From assembly GCF_000755245.1 (NCBI RefSeq), contig NZ_BBMP01000022.1:124001-188000 (forward strand): DNA of 64,000 bases, given 5' to 3'. The notes beneath the pieces were generated by a model. The model did no database searches. It was given only the letters and a program-made list of their open reading frames with translations, and was not told the origin of the DNA. Both the position numbers and the translations under genes were made by a program. Shown here one piece after another: positions 8,380 to 17,619 of the stretch (position 1 is its first letter; every line of letters begins with the position of its first letter). The DNA is from Halococcus sediminicola (lineage in GTDB: Archaea > Halobacteriota > Halobacteria > Halobacteriales > Halococcaceae).

Positions 8380-8682
8380 CTACGCCGCGAGGCTGAACCC
8401 GCGGTCTGCGAGGAGTTCGGGCAGGCGGTCGCGATGGTCGCCCTGGAGTTCGATGCGCTCGTCGTCGACGGTACCGCCGGTGGCGAGATGGCGCTTCAGT
8501 TCGGAGGCGAGGTCCGAGACGTCGACTCTATCGGTGTCGAGACCCTCGACGATGGTCACGGCCTTGCCGTACCGTCGTTCGTCCACGCGGATCGAAACGC
8601 GCTGTTCGGCCCGTGCGAGGTCGCCCCCGACGTCGAGTTCGTCGGGCAATCCGGTTATCGAATCGATGTCGTCCTGTGCCAC
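8380..8682 (-). CDS. Translation initiation factor aIF1 (SUI1 family)
   Basis: Small subunit-binding factor that scrutinises the initiation codon. The 100-residue product has the SUI1 core: EQRVSIRVDERRYGKAVTIVEG followed by LASELKRHLATGGTV and RIELQGDHRDRLPELL. The N-terminus DSITGLPDELDVGGDLA corresponds to the archaeal leader, but here lacks the zinc-type cysteines seen in some archaeal SUI1 proteins. The GTG at 8682 is preferred to an ATG at 8706; a T-rich element lies near 8703-8710. Convergent with the aldehyde dehydrogenase? No: both are on the minus strand, 57 nt apart. Confidence 0.88.
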   Translation of the reverse strand: MAQDDIDSITGLPDELDVGGDLARAEQRVSIRVDERRYGKAVTIVEGLDTDRVDVSDLASELKRHLATGGTVDDERIELQGDHRDRLPELLADRGFSLAA

Positions 8683-8730
8683 GTCGGTGATAGGTGCCCG
8701 ACACACAAACGCCCGTGGCGCGGCGAACGC

Positions 8731-8738
8731 ATTTATCC
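8731..8738 (+). promoter_or_regulatory. TATA box of the disulfide reductase gene
   Basis: ATTTATCC about 28 nt upstream of the ATG at 8763, indicating a leaderless transcript. Confidence 0.6.
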
Positions 8739-8762
8739 GCTCAGGCCGTTGTCGAGCCTGTA

Positions 8763-10139
8763 ATGGCCGACTTCGACCTCATCGTGTTCGGCGGCGGCAC
8801 CGGCAACACGGTCGCCTCGGCGGCGGCCGCGGAGGGACTGGAGACCGCACTCGTCGAGCGGGGTCCGATCGGCGGACTCTGCCTCAACCGGGGCTGTAAC
8901 CCCTCGAAGATGCTCATCCAGCACGCGACCGTCGCCAATCGGATTCGAGAGGCGGAGGGGTTCGGTATCGACGCGACAATCGACGAGATCCGCTTCGGTG
9001 AGTTCGTCAGGGACGTCAACGACGAACTCGCGGACATCGCGAGCGCGAAAAAGGAGAACAAACGCGAGGAGGTGAACCTCACACTGTTTCAGGAAGAGGC
9101 GCGGTTCGTCGACGACCACACCATCGAGACAGAAAGCGGCGAGACTCACACGGGCGAGGAGGTCGTCATCGCGGCCGGGAGCACGCCGGTGATCCCCGGA
9201 GCCATCGACGGACTCGACGATGTTGAGTTCCTCACCAGCACCGACGCCATCCGCCTCGAAGAACCACCAGAGAGGCTGGTGGTGCTCGGCGGCGGCTACA
9301 TCGCGGCCGAACTCGGCTACTACTTCGATGCCTTCGGAACCGACGTGGCGCTCATCGAGATGGAAAATTCCCTTGTACCCCGCGAGGACGACGACGTGGC
9401 GGCGGCGTTCACCGACATCGCCGAAGAGCGCCACGACGTCTATACGGGCTATCGCGCCGCGGAAGTCACGGAATCGGGCGGCGAAATTACTGTTACCGCC
9501 GAGTCCGAGGACGGTGAGAGCGTCGAGGTGACGGGCGACGAACTGCTGGTGGCGCTCGGTCGCCGGCCCAACACGGACGGCATCGACCTCGATGCGACGG
9601 GCGTCGCGACGACCGACGCGGGTTTCATCGAGACCGACGCACGGTTGCGAACGAACGTCGAGGGAATCCGGGCGATGGGCGACATCGCCGACAACGGGAT
9701 GTTCAAGCACTCGGGCGACTACGAGGGCGAGATCATGATCGACAACGTCGTCCACGGGGCCGAACGGGAGGCCGACTTCACCGCCCTTCCCCACGCGGTC
9801 TTCGCCGAACCGCAGATCGGCGCGGTCGGCGAGACCGAGGCGGCACTCGACGAGGCAGGGAGGGAGTATGTCGTCGGCCGGGCCGCGTTCACCGACACGG
9901 CGATGAGTCGGGCATTGAAACTCGACCGGGGCTTCGCGAAGGTGCTCGCCGACCCCGACAGTCACGAGATCCTCGGCTGTCACGTCATCGGCCACGAGGC
10001 CTCGATGCTGATCCACGAGGTCACCCCGGCCGTGCGCTACGGACTGAGCGCCGACGACCTCGCGAACACCCTGATCCACGCCCATCCCGCGCTGAGCAAG
10101 GTCGTGATGAAGGCGTGTGCGGACGTTTCCGGGAACTGA
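8763..10139 (+). CDS. Pyridine nucleotide-disulfide oxidoreductase (Lpd/MerA-like; candidate bis-gamma-glutamylcystine reductase)
   Basis: A 458-residue FAD/NAD(P)H disulfide reductase. It has an N-terminal FAD motif (LIVFGGGTGNTVAS), the redox-active pair in GGLCLNRGCNPSKML, a second nucleotide motif LVVLGGGYIAAELG, RRPNTDG, AMGDIADNG and a C-terminal dimer-interface HAHPALSK with the catalytic histidine. Such haloarchaeal proteins are often labelled dihydrolipoyl dehydrogenase or mercuric reductase. No 2-oxoacid dehydrogenase genes are nearby and no N-terminal HMA domain is present. In Halobacterium a protein of this group was shown to reduce bis-gamma-glutamylcystine; that role is plausible but inferred. 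Confidence 0.85.
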   Translation: MADFDLIVFGGGTGNTVASAAAAEGLETALVERGPIGGLCLNRGCNPSKMLIQHATVANRIREAEGFGIDATIDEIRFGEFVRDVNDELADIASAKKENKREEVNLTLFQEEARFVDDHTIETESGETHTGEEVVIAAGSTPVIPGAIDGLDDVEFLTSTDAIRLEEPPERLVVLGGGYIAAELGYYFDAFGTDVALIEMENSLVPREDDDVAAAFTDIAEERHDVYTGYRAAEVTESGGEITVTAESEDGESVEVTGDELLVALGRRPNTDGIDLDATGVATTDAGFIETDARLRTNVEGIRAMGDIADNGMFKHSGDYEGEIMIDNVVHGAEREADFTALPHAVFAEPQIGAVGETEAALDEAGREYVVGRAAFTDTAMSRALKLDRGFAKVLADPDSHEILGCHVIGHEASMLIHEVTPAVRYGLSADDLANTLIHAHPALSKVVMKACADVSGN

Positions 10140-10198
10140 ACGCGGTAAGCACTGTCCCGGACGACAGGCACTAACGGGTGGCGAGCCTACGGCGAGCG

Positions 10199-10549
10199 AT
10201 GCTCGACGACAACAAGACGGTGTTTCACCTCGTGGACGGCGACAGTGACGACCAAGAACTCACCCTCACGCTCGCAGAAAATCTCACGAAGGACGACACC
10301 ATCGACATGGAGGACGTCGCGATCCTCGCACAGGCCGAGGGTATCGACCCGGTGACGACGGACGGCGACCAGAGTGACCGCGTGCGCTCGCTCGTCGAGA
10401 GCGGCGTCTCGGTCAAGGCGTGTTCGAACACGCTCGCCATGTTCGACCTCGAAGAGTCCGACCTCGTGGATGGCGTCGAGGTCGTCTCGTCGGGCGTCGG
10501 CGAACTCACCCGACTCCAAAACGACGGTTACGCCTACATCAGCACGTAG
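10199..10549 (+). CDS. DsrE-like protein
   Basis: A 116-residue soluble protein with the DsrE/DsrF-like fold pattern: FHLVDGDSDDQELTLTLAENL at the start, VAILAQAEGIDPV, then LVESGVSVKACSNTLAMFDL with a single cysteine at the position of the sulfur-relay cysteine in DsrE-type proteins, and GVEVVSSGVGELTRLQNDGYAYI at the end. The function in haloarchaea is unknown; sulfur transfer is a family-based guess. The ATG at 10199 is preferred to 10178, with CACTAACG about 29 nt upstream. It follows the disulfide reductase in the same direction. Confidence 0.75.
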   Translation: MLDDNKTVFHLVDGDSDDQELTLTLAENLTKDDTIDMEDVAILAQAEGIDPVTTDGDQSDRVRSLVESGVSVKACSNTLAMFDLEESDLVDGVEVVSSGVGELTRLQNDGYAYIST

Positions 10550-10599
10550 CGCGAACGCCACAGCACGCCGACCGCACGGACGCAGAAACCGGCGGTCGC

Positions 10600-10899
10600 C
10601 TACCCGTCCGACGACGAACCGAACCCGTTTTCCAGTTGATCGAGCGTCGCTTCGAGCAGGTCTCGTTTGTCGGCATCGTGCGCCAGCACGCGCTGTGTCC
10701 AGCGGTCGTGCTCGGAATCGAGCGTGAGGTAGACGACCGTGCGCCCGACGAGAACGGTCGCGGTGCTCGTGACGTGCTGGCGGTGTTCGGGGCCGCTCGG
10801 AAGTTCGATGACGCTTTGCACTCGGGGGCGCTTGCGGAGGCGTTCGACCTCGCTCGCGGAGAGCGACTCGGCGGGGAGTCCGGTGGCTAATTCCACCAT
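10600..10899 (-). CDS. Uncharacterised haloarchaeal protein, 99 residues
   Basis: I do not recognise a family. From the ATG at 10899 the product is hydrophilic, with an N-terminal helix (ESLSASEVERLRKRP), a central beta-rich part (TSTATVLVGRTVVYLTLDSE) and a C-terminal helix (DKRDLLEATLDQLENGF). It has no membrane segment or cysteine. Codon use and the acid/basic balance look like a real gene, and it converges on the DsrE-like gene. Upstream in-frame codons (to 10962) are basic and unlike the rest, so the shorter form is preferred. Confidence 0.55.
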   Translation of the reverse strand: MVELATGLPAESLSASEVERLRKRPRVQSVIELPSGPEHRQHVTSTATVLVGRTVVYLTLDSEHDRWTQRVLAHDADKRDLLEATLDQLENGFGSSSDG

Positions 10900-11026
10900 C
10901 AAGAGGGAGTACACTACTCGACGGTATGTAGATGCTGCCTGCTGTCGACGGTTGCTCCTCACACGTGCGCCACCGGAGACACGGTGCGGGCGCGGGATAT
11001 TTCACTACCGGAACGGTACGGAGACC

Positions 11027-12033
<1,007 letters not shown>

Positions 12034-12037
<4 letters not shown>

Positions 12038-12165
12038 CGCCGGCCGCGCTCGGTTCCCTCGCGGAAGGCCGTCGCGGTGCGGCGGATGAGGAGATAGAAA
12101 CCGAAAAAGAGCAGCAGGATGACCGCCAGCAGCGCGAGCAACACCGGGTCGAGACCGAATGGCAT
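12034..12165 (-). CDS. Small single-span membrane protein, 43 residues
   Basis: Reads MPFGLDPVLLALLAVILLLF and then a short cytoplasmic tail rich in arginine (RRTATAFREGTERGRR). It has one hydrophobic segment (about residues 8-27), then a positively charged end, so N-out/C-in topology is likely. The stop is TAG read from the same CTAG that ends ltaE, giving a 4-nt convergent overlap. No function can be assigned; tiny membrane proteins of this layout are common and usually unannotated in haloarchaea. Confidence 0.6.
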
Positions 12166-12207
12166 GGCCGGAGTAGCCGACCGCCGCCTAAATCCGTTTC
12201 GGGCGAC

Positions 12208-12717
12208 TCACAACCCCACCCCGAACTCCTCGAAGGTCTCACCGGTCGGTTCGCGGAGTCGCCCCTCGAGACGACCGTCCTCGATCACGAGTTCCGCGTA
12301 GGCGGGCCGATACCACCGCGGGTCGGCGTGACTACCGGGGTTCAGGAGGGTGAGGTCGCCCGTGTCGGTAACGCCGGGCCGGTGTGAATGCCCGGAGATC
12401 ACGAGATTCGCACCCTCCTGTCGACCGAGCATGGCCAATCCGGTTTCGTCACGATCGTCGCCGTGAGTGAGCGCAATCGTTACGTCCTCGTGGTCGACGA
12501 CGCACTCTCCGGGTAGGCGCTCGCGGACGGCCGGCGTGGCGTTGTTGCCGTGGACGGCGCGGAGAGCGGTAACTTCGGTCTCGAAGGCGTCGAGAACCCG
12601 CTCGGTCGTGAAATCGCCAGCGTGGAGGACGAGGTTGGCTTCACGGACGGCGTCGAGGAGATGGCCGTCGAGGCGATGGCCGTCCGTGCCGTGGGTATCC
12701 GAGAGAACGCAGATCAC
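12208..12717 (-). CDS. Metallophosphoesterase, YfcE/MJ0936 family
   Basis: Binuclear-metal phosphodiesterase of about 169 residues. Metal ligands are visible in order: LSDTHG (D and H), LVLHAGDFT, VHGNNAT, LTHGDD and ISGHSHRPG, ending with LLNPGS, the standard five-block pattern. Known relatives hydrolyse simple phosphodiesters; the physiological substrate is unknown. The start is either GTG at 12717 or GTG at 12723; an upstream ATG at 12756 would add a non-conserved extension. It is on the strand opposite ltaE. Confidence 0.88.
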   Translation of the reverse strand: MICVLSDTHGTDGHRLDGHLLDAVREANLVLHAGDFTTERVLDAFETEVTALRAVHGNNATPAVRERLPGECVVDHEDVTIALTHGDDRDETGLAMLGRQEGANLVISGHSHRPGVTDTGDLTLLNPGSHADPRWYRPAYAELVIEDGRLEGRLREPTGETFEEFGVGL

Positions 12718-12778
12718 GCCCACGATAGCCGCTGTGGACGAAAAACCGTTCCGCACGGGCGGCTGGCTGCCCGTCGCA

Positions 12779-12904
12779 CTAACGCTCGCGGGCGCGCGCC
12801 ACGTCCCGCACGCCCGCCCGCACCGCGACGTCTTCCTCGGCGAGGCTCGTCACGACGTGGCGACCGACGGTTCCCGTGGCCCCGGTGACCAGTATCGTCC
12901 TCAT
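12779..12904 (-). pseudogene. 5' stub of an NmrA-like NAD(P)-binding protein gene
   Basis: The reading frame from the ATG at 12904 starts MRTILVTGATGTVGRHVV, the classic Rossmann dinucleotide motif of NmrA/atypical SDR proteins, and continues to AVRAGVRDVARARER before a stop at residue 42. Family members are normally 250-300 residues, so only the first beta-alpha-beta unit is left. The DNA after the stop (12718-12778) shows no continuation in any frame. A TATA-like TATAGC at 12931-12936 is still correctly spaced, so the stub may be transcribed. Truncation by deletion is the simplest reading. Confidence 0.65.
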
Positions 12905-13001
12905 CGGTCGGTGAACGGGACCGAGAACCCTATAGCTGTTCTCGATGGGGGTGTGAGAACGACCCTCAACCCTTATCGTTCGCGCGGTCGTCTGGACTCC
13001 C

Positions 13002-13445
13002 ATGTTGCTGGTTCCGTTCGACGGCTCGGCGCTCGCCGCGACGGCGCTCGACCGTGCCCGCGAGTTCGGGGCGGCACTCGACGAGGGCGTGCTCGCGCTC
13101 GTCGTCGTTCCGGACGACGCATCGTTCGCCCGCGAGCGCGGCTGGATCGGCTCGGCGGAGTCGTTCGACCCCAAGCGCGTCGGCGAGGAACTGGCGGCCG
13201 ACATCGAGGACGTCGCACCCGAGAGCGAGGTGCGCGTCGAGACAGTTGAGGGGACGAGTTCGCTCGCCTCGACCGAGACCGACATCAGCCGGACGATACG
13301 GCAGGTCGCCCACGAGGTGGGAGCCTCGGTCGTCTTCGTCGGCAGCGAGAACGCCGGCCGCGTCACCGCTCCCCCGGAAAGCGTCGGCACACCCGTCGCC
13401 GAGGACCCCGACTACGACGTCTACATCGTGCGCCACGCCGGGTGA
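13002..13445 (+). CDS. Universal stress protein (UspA) family
   Basis: A 147-residue single-domain Usp protein: MLLVPFDGSALAATALDRA at the start is the usual strand-DGS-helix, and IRQVAHEVGASVVFVGSENAGRV is the penultimate strand and loop. The typical ATP-binding G-2x-G-9x-G(S/T) motif is degenerate, so nucleotide binding is uncertain. CCTTATCG at 12971-12978 is a fitting leaderless TATA box. The last 80 nt would be overlapped antisense by the read-through frame of the frameshifted permease. Confidence 0.85.
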   Translation: MLLVPFDGSALAATALDRAREFGAALDEGVLALVVVPDDASFARERGWIGSAESFDPKRVGEELAADIEDVAPESEVRVETVEGTSSLASTETDISRTIRQVAHEVGASVVFVGSENAGRVTAPPESVGTPVAEDPDYDVYIVRHAG

Positions 13446-13448
13446 ACG

Positions 13449-14568
13449 TCAGTCGGCACCCGGAACGACGTCGATGCTCCCGCCGCCCTCGAAGAAGGTG
13501 AGATACACCTGTGCGAGGAACACGACGCTGAAGACGACGTTCAGTATCGTGGTGTAGCCGCCGGGTTTGGTCCCGCCGACCGCCGCGCGCGGGAATCAGT
13601 CCGGCACCGGCCCACACGGCGTGGATGACCGCCCCGGCGACGGCCGCCGCGACGAAGAAGAGGACGAACATCGTCGCGGCCATCCGCCAGCCGTAGAACT
13701 TCCGGTACATGTCGACGATATGCGGGACGATGAGGTCGGCGAAGATGTAGGACAGAACGCCACCGAACGGGATGCCGCCCTGCCAGAGCACGAGCGCGAA
13801 CGGCACGTTCGAAACCGAACAGACGAACGTGAGCACGCCGATGACCGTCCCGGCGACGACGCCGAAGACGACCCAGCCCACAGTTCCCTCCGGAAACACC
13901 GAGAAGAACTGCTGCCACGCCGATTCCGGGACGAATCCCTTGATGAGGCTCGCGATGACGAAACCCGCGACGAGTTCCGTCCAGAGCATCCCCCACTCGC
14001 CGATGGCGTTCTCCGAAGCTCTCCGCCAGCCGCGTCCGGTAAGCAGTTTCTCGCGCCACGAGTGGTTTTCCACCCAGTCGTCCGCCCCGTCCTCGTCGTC
14101 ATCGAGGCTGCGGACGTGCTCGCGGGCGTCCTCGATCCAGCCCTCGGGGACGAGATACTTGAACGCGCCCGCGAGCAGGACGATGAGCAGCGCGCCGCCG
14201 ACGAAATCGGCGACCATGAACGCCGGGCTGAGCACGATCCAGATGACGATGCCGATCTCGATGACGAGGTTCGTGCTGGCGAACTCGTAGGCCGCGAGCG
14301 ACGTCGCCGCCGAGGCTCCCTTCTTGAACAGGGATTTCGCGGTCGACACGGCCCCGAACGAACAGCTCGACGAGACGAAGCCAAAGCCCGAGGCGAGACC
14401 CACCTCGCGCCAGCTATCGCCGCCGAGGGTGTCGCTCATGCGCTGCTGGCTGACGAACGCCTGTATCGCGCCCGAAATCGTGAACCCGAGCACGATCGGC
14501 CACCACGTTATCCAGACCATCTCGGCGAGGAACTTCCCTGACTCGACGAGGCTCTGTTGAACGGACAT
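13449..14568 (-). pseudogene. UPF0718/ArsP-like permease with a frameshift near the 3' end
   Basis: An integral membrane permease of the family that includes the organoarsenical exporter ArsP. It shows ITWWPIVLGFTISGAIQAFV, GFVSSSCSFGAVSTAKSLFKKG (conserved cysteine), ASTNLVIEIG, a hydrophilic loop around residues 150-190, and SNVPFALVLWQGGIPFGGVL. Near 13585-13594 the frame changes: the original frame runs on as an arginine-rich tail to 13363, antisense into usp, whereas the +1 frame gives GGTKPGGYTTILNVVFSVVF and a stop at 13449, a proper last membrane helix. An extra C in TTCCCGCG explains it. Real mutation or sequencing error cannot be separated here. Confidence 0.7.
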
Positions 14569-14683
14569 GAAGGAAGAAAGGACGCCGGGTTTACGTGCGT
14601 TTTCGCTAACGAAGCCGACATCGAACGCCGTGTGAGTTCGGTTTCGAAAGCGAATCCGAACGTCTCGTTTCGGACGAGAAACG

Positions 14684-16156
14684 TCAGTCGTTGCCGTAGC
14701 TGACGCGCTCCGTTCGTTCGCCGTCGGCCGAGGAGCCGACGTGTCGGACGGTATCGAGGTCGAACGTCTCGCCGTAGCCGAGATAGCTCAACCCGAGAAT
14801 CGTTACGAGCGCGGCCGCGGTCGCCGGCACCGCCGATTCGAGAGTTCCCTCGCCGAACAGCGCCGGTTCACCGAGCACGAACGCCCAGACGACGAAAACA
14901 ACCCCACCGACGACGAACCCAGGAAGTCCCGCCTCCCGTGTGGTTCCGTCCCAGAGCATGCTGATGATCCCAGCGAACAGCACCGACATGATCCCCATGC
15001 CGAGCGTGTTGATGGCGATGATGTCGATACCGCTGAAGGCGATGACGGCCGCGATCAGGCCGAACGCGAGGATGGTCGCGCGCGTCACGGCGACGAGATG
15101 CGCTTCGGAAAAGTCCTCCCGGCCGCCGCGGAGCGGGATGTAGAGGTCGTTGACGAACGTTGTCGCGCCGGCGAGCAGGAACGAATCCGCCCCACTCATC
15201 ACCGACCCGACCGCCGCCGCGAGCAGCAGGCCGGCGACGACCGGCGGTAGCGTGTTGGTGAGCGTCCACGCAAAGGCCATCGAGGACTCGATCTGTGCGC
15301 CCTGAGCGGTGGCGATCATCCCCGCGGTGGCGGTCAGAATTCCATATCCGGTGATCACCGCGCCCGCGAGGAAGGTACCGGCCATCGCCACGCGCTTGCT
15401 GCGGGCCGACCACGTCCGCTGGAGCATCTGCTGTTGGGCACCGGCAACGGTGAGGTACATCAGATACCACGAGCCGATCTGGACCAGTCCGACGCCGAAC
15501 CAGTTGGTGTGGCCCGACGGCACGCCCGTCGCGATGGCACCAACGCCGCCGGCGTTGGAGACCGCGATGGGGATCGCTACGAACATCCCGACGATGATGA
15601 GCACCCCGTGCAGGGTGTCGGCCCACGCGACGGAGTTCATTCCCCCATAGAGGGTGATGGCGATGAAGACGGCAACACTCGCCCAGAAGGCGACGTCGAG
15701 CGGGATGTCGGTGACGGTGGCGATGATCGAGGCCATCCCGATGGTCTGGCCGGTCGTCAGTGCGACCTGTCCGACGACGGTGAAGATCGCGGCGAAATAC
15801 TTGGTGTAGTCGCCGAAGGCCCGACCCAGCAGTTCGGGGACGCTCACCACGTCGAAGGCATAGAGAAAGCCGACGATGACGGTGATGGACATCCACGCGA
15901 GACCTTCGGCCATCGCGTACCACTGGGCGCTGATGCCGGCGGTGAACGCCCGCTGGGCGACACCCATCGTGAGACCGCCGCCGGCGAAAGTGGCGAAATA
16001 GGTCATCATGTAGACGCCGAGACCGAGGTCGCGGCCGGCGAGCGTGAACTCGACGTAGCCGGAGCCAGCATCGCGACCGGCCCACCACGCGATGAGCAGC
16101 GTCGCGAGGAAGTACCCGCCCATCGTGAGTGTCAGTGGGTCGGTCAGCGTCGCCAT
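14684..16156 (-). CDS. Sodium:solute symporter (SSS family)
   Basis: Na+-coupled importer with about 13 membrane helices over 490 residues. Family marks are EFTLAGRDLGLGVYMMTYFATFAGGG near the N-terminus, the TM5 region YGGMNSVAWADTLHGVLIIVGM, and AAAVGSVMSGADSFLLAGATTFVNDLY, the conserved SSS region near TM8. It resembles pantothenate/proline-type members, but the solute cannot be read from sequence. ATG at 16156 is chosen; the further upstream in-frame start at 16258 adds a hydrophilic non-conserved stretch. An MFS gene lies upstream on the same strand. Confidence 0.87.
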   Translation of the reverse strand: MATLTDPLTLTMGGYFLATLLIAWWAGRDAGSGYVEFTLAGRDLGLGVYMMTYFATFAGGGLTMGVAQRAFTAGISAQWYAMAEGLAWMSITVIVGFLYAFDVVSVPELLGRAFGDYTKYFAAIFTVVGQVALTTGQTIGMASIIATVTDIPLDVAFWASVAVFIAITLYGGMNSVAWADTLHGVLIIVGMFVAIPIAVSNAGGVGAIATGVPSGHTNWFGVGLVQIGSWYLMYLTVAGAQQQMLQRTWSARSKRVAMAGTFLAGAVITGYGILTATAGMIATAQGAQIESSMAFAWTLTNTLPPVVAGLLLAAAVGSVMSGADSFLLAGATTFVNDLYIPLRGGREDFSEAHLVAVTRATILAFGLIAAVIAFSGIDIIAINTLGMGIMSVLFAGIISMLWDGTTREAGLPGFVVGGVVFVVWAFVLGEPALFGEGTLESAVPATAAALVTILGLSYLGYGETFDLDTVRHVGSSADGERTERVSYGND

Positions 16157-16302
16157 CGTCCCATCGAAGCGCCTCGTACGGTCGTGATTCGAGAACAGAA
16201 CCGGGACATACTGAACACCGACCCGCTCGGAGTAAACGGTACTCGCCTGCAGTTGCAAGCCAAGGCGTGGCGAGCGTAGGGATCGGCGGCCGAAATGCCG
16301 TT

Positions 16303-17556
16303 TCAGCCGATGCGGACGGCGAGGGCGATACAGCCGGCCCCGAGGAGACCGCCGCCGCCGAATCCCAGAAACGCGAGCGGGTAGCCGCCGACCGACTCGA
16401 AGACGAGACCAGCGAGCGGCGGGGCGGCGATGCCGGCGACGCCGAGCGAGAGCGACATCGCCGCAAAGAGCGTGTTGAGGTCCGTGTTGCCGAACAGGTC
16501 GGCGACCAGCGCGCCGAGCAGTCCGCCACAGCCACCGTAGCCGACGCCGAAGACGGCGACGCAGGCGAGGAACGTCACGGAAGAGGGCGCGAGCGCGATA
16601 CCGATGGAGGAAAGCGCCATCACGGCCCCACAGACGACGAACGTGCGTGTCCGGCCGGCCCAGTCGGAGAGGCCCGCGACGCCGAGCCGTGCGACCGTCG
16701 TCGCAATGCCGATAGCCGTGACCGCGAACACGCCGACCGAGCGGCCAAAGCCGGCGTCGTCGGCGTAGAGCACCGCGTGGCCGAGCAGCACGTACAGCGG
16801 CGCAAACACGAGCACCCAGCCGACGAAGACCAACAGGAAGCGTCGCGAGAGGACGACCGAGCGGACGTGTGCGACGTTCCCGCCGTCGGGAGTCGGTGCC
16901 GAGTCGGCCGCGACGCGCCCTTCGATGTTGACGGCGGCCGGGTCGTCGGCGAACAGCAACGTGACGAGCGCCGAGAGGACGAAAACGACGACCGCGATGG
17001 CGAGCATGGCTCCGCGCCAGCCGACGGTCGTGATGAGCGCGTCGGCAGTTGGGGGGACGGTGACGAGACCGATGCCGAGACCGGCCGAGGCGATGCCGGT
17101 GGCCGCGCCGCGCCGGCGATCGAACCAGAGCGGCACCGAGGCGTAGCCGATGACGTACAGCCCACCCATGCCGATGGCGGCGACGACGCCGAAGGAAACG
17201 ACGAGTTCGAGATAGCTCCGGGCGAAGGCGGTCCAGAGCACACCGATAGTGAGAAAGAGACCGGAAATCGCGGCCGTGAAGCGCTGTCCGTAGCGCTCGA
17301 CGAACTGGCCGGCGGCGACGCCGGTGACGTAGAGGAGCGCGGTCTGGAGACCGAAGACGACCGCCAAAACCGTGCGCGAGACGGCGAAGGTGGCGATGAA
17401 CGCGTCATAGAAGACGCCGAAGGCGTAGGAGGTGCCGAAGACGGCGATCGAGGCCAGCAGGCAGGCGATGACGACGACCCAGCCGTAGTAGATGCGGTCG
17501 GCCAGCACGAGGCGCGGGTCCGCACGCATGCCGACCTCTGTGAGCGGGACCGTCAT
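16303..17556 (-). CDS. MFS transporter, OFA/monocarboxylate-like
   Basis: A 417-residue 12-helix major facilitator. The opening IYYGWVVVIACLLASIAVFGTSYAFGVFYDAF is typical of the oxalate:formate/monocarboxylate group, and PLWFDRRRGAATGIASAGLGIG is the MFS loop 4-5 of that group. The middle loop after TM6 is hydrophilic. The substrate is probably a small organic anion, by family only. It is divergent from the PAC2 gene and may share its A/T-rich promoter element at 17590-17598. Confidence 0.82.
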   Translation of the reverse strand: MTVPLTEVGMRADPRLVLADRIYYGWVVVIACLLASIAVFGTSYAFGVFYDAFIATFAVSRTVLAVVFGLQTALLYVTGVAAGQFVERYGQRFTAAISGLFLTIGVLWTAFARSYLELVVSFGVVAAIGMGGLYVIGYASVPLWFDRRRGAATGIASAGLGIGLVTVPPTADALITTVGWRGAMLAIAVVVFVLSALVTLLFADDPAAVNIEGRVAADSAPTPDGGNVAHVRSVVLSRRFLLVFVGWVLVFAPLYVLLGHAVLYADDAGFGRSVGVFAVTAIGIATTVARLGVAGLSDWAGRTRTFVVCGAVMALSSIGIALAPSSVTFLACVAVFGVGYGGCGGLLGALVADLFGNTDLNTLFAAMSLSLGVAGIAAPPLAGLVFESVGGYPLAFLGFGGGGLLGAGCIALAVRIG

Positions 17557-17589
17557 TCGTGTTCCGGAAGCGCCCGAGGAGACACGAAC

Positions 17590-17598
17590 GGTTAAGCC
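17590..17598. promoter_or_regulatory. TATA-like element between MFS and PAC2 genes
   Basis: GGTTAAGCC lies 26 nt before the PAC2 ATG at 17620. Read on the other strand (GGCTTAACC) it lies about 38 nt before the MFS ATG, so it could act in both directions. Confidence 0.45.
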
Positions 17599-17619
17599 AC
17601 ATCCGGGCGAAGAGAAGCT

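Noticed and set aside
14610-14683. Inverted repeat CGTTTC/GAAACG between the permease and symporter genes as a further element copy
   Set aside because: It lacks the T-tract, GCAAAAA and other blocks of the 3' elements; a simple terminator-like hairpin is the most that can be said.
16129-17595. 488-codon acidic-looking open frame antisense to the MFS gene
   Set aside because: Composition is extremely biased (R, D, E, G repeats); the opposite strand has clear transmembrane segments.
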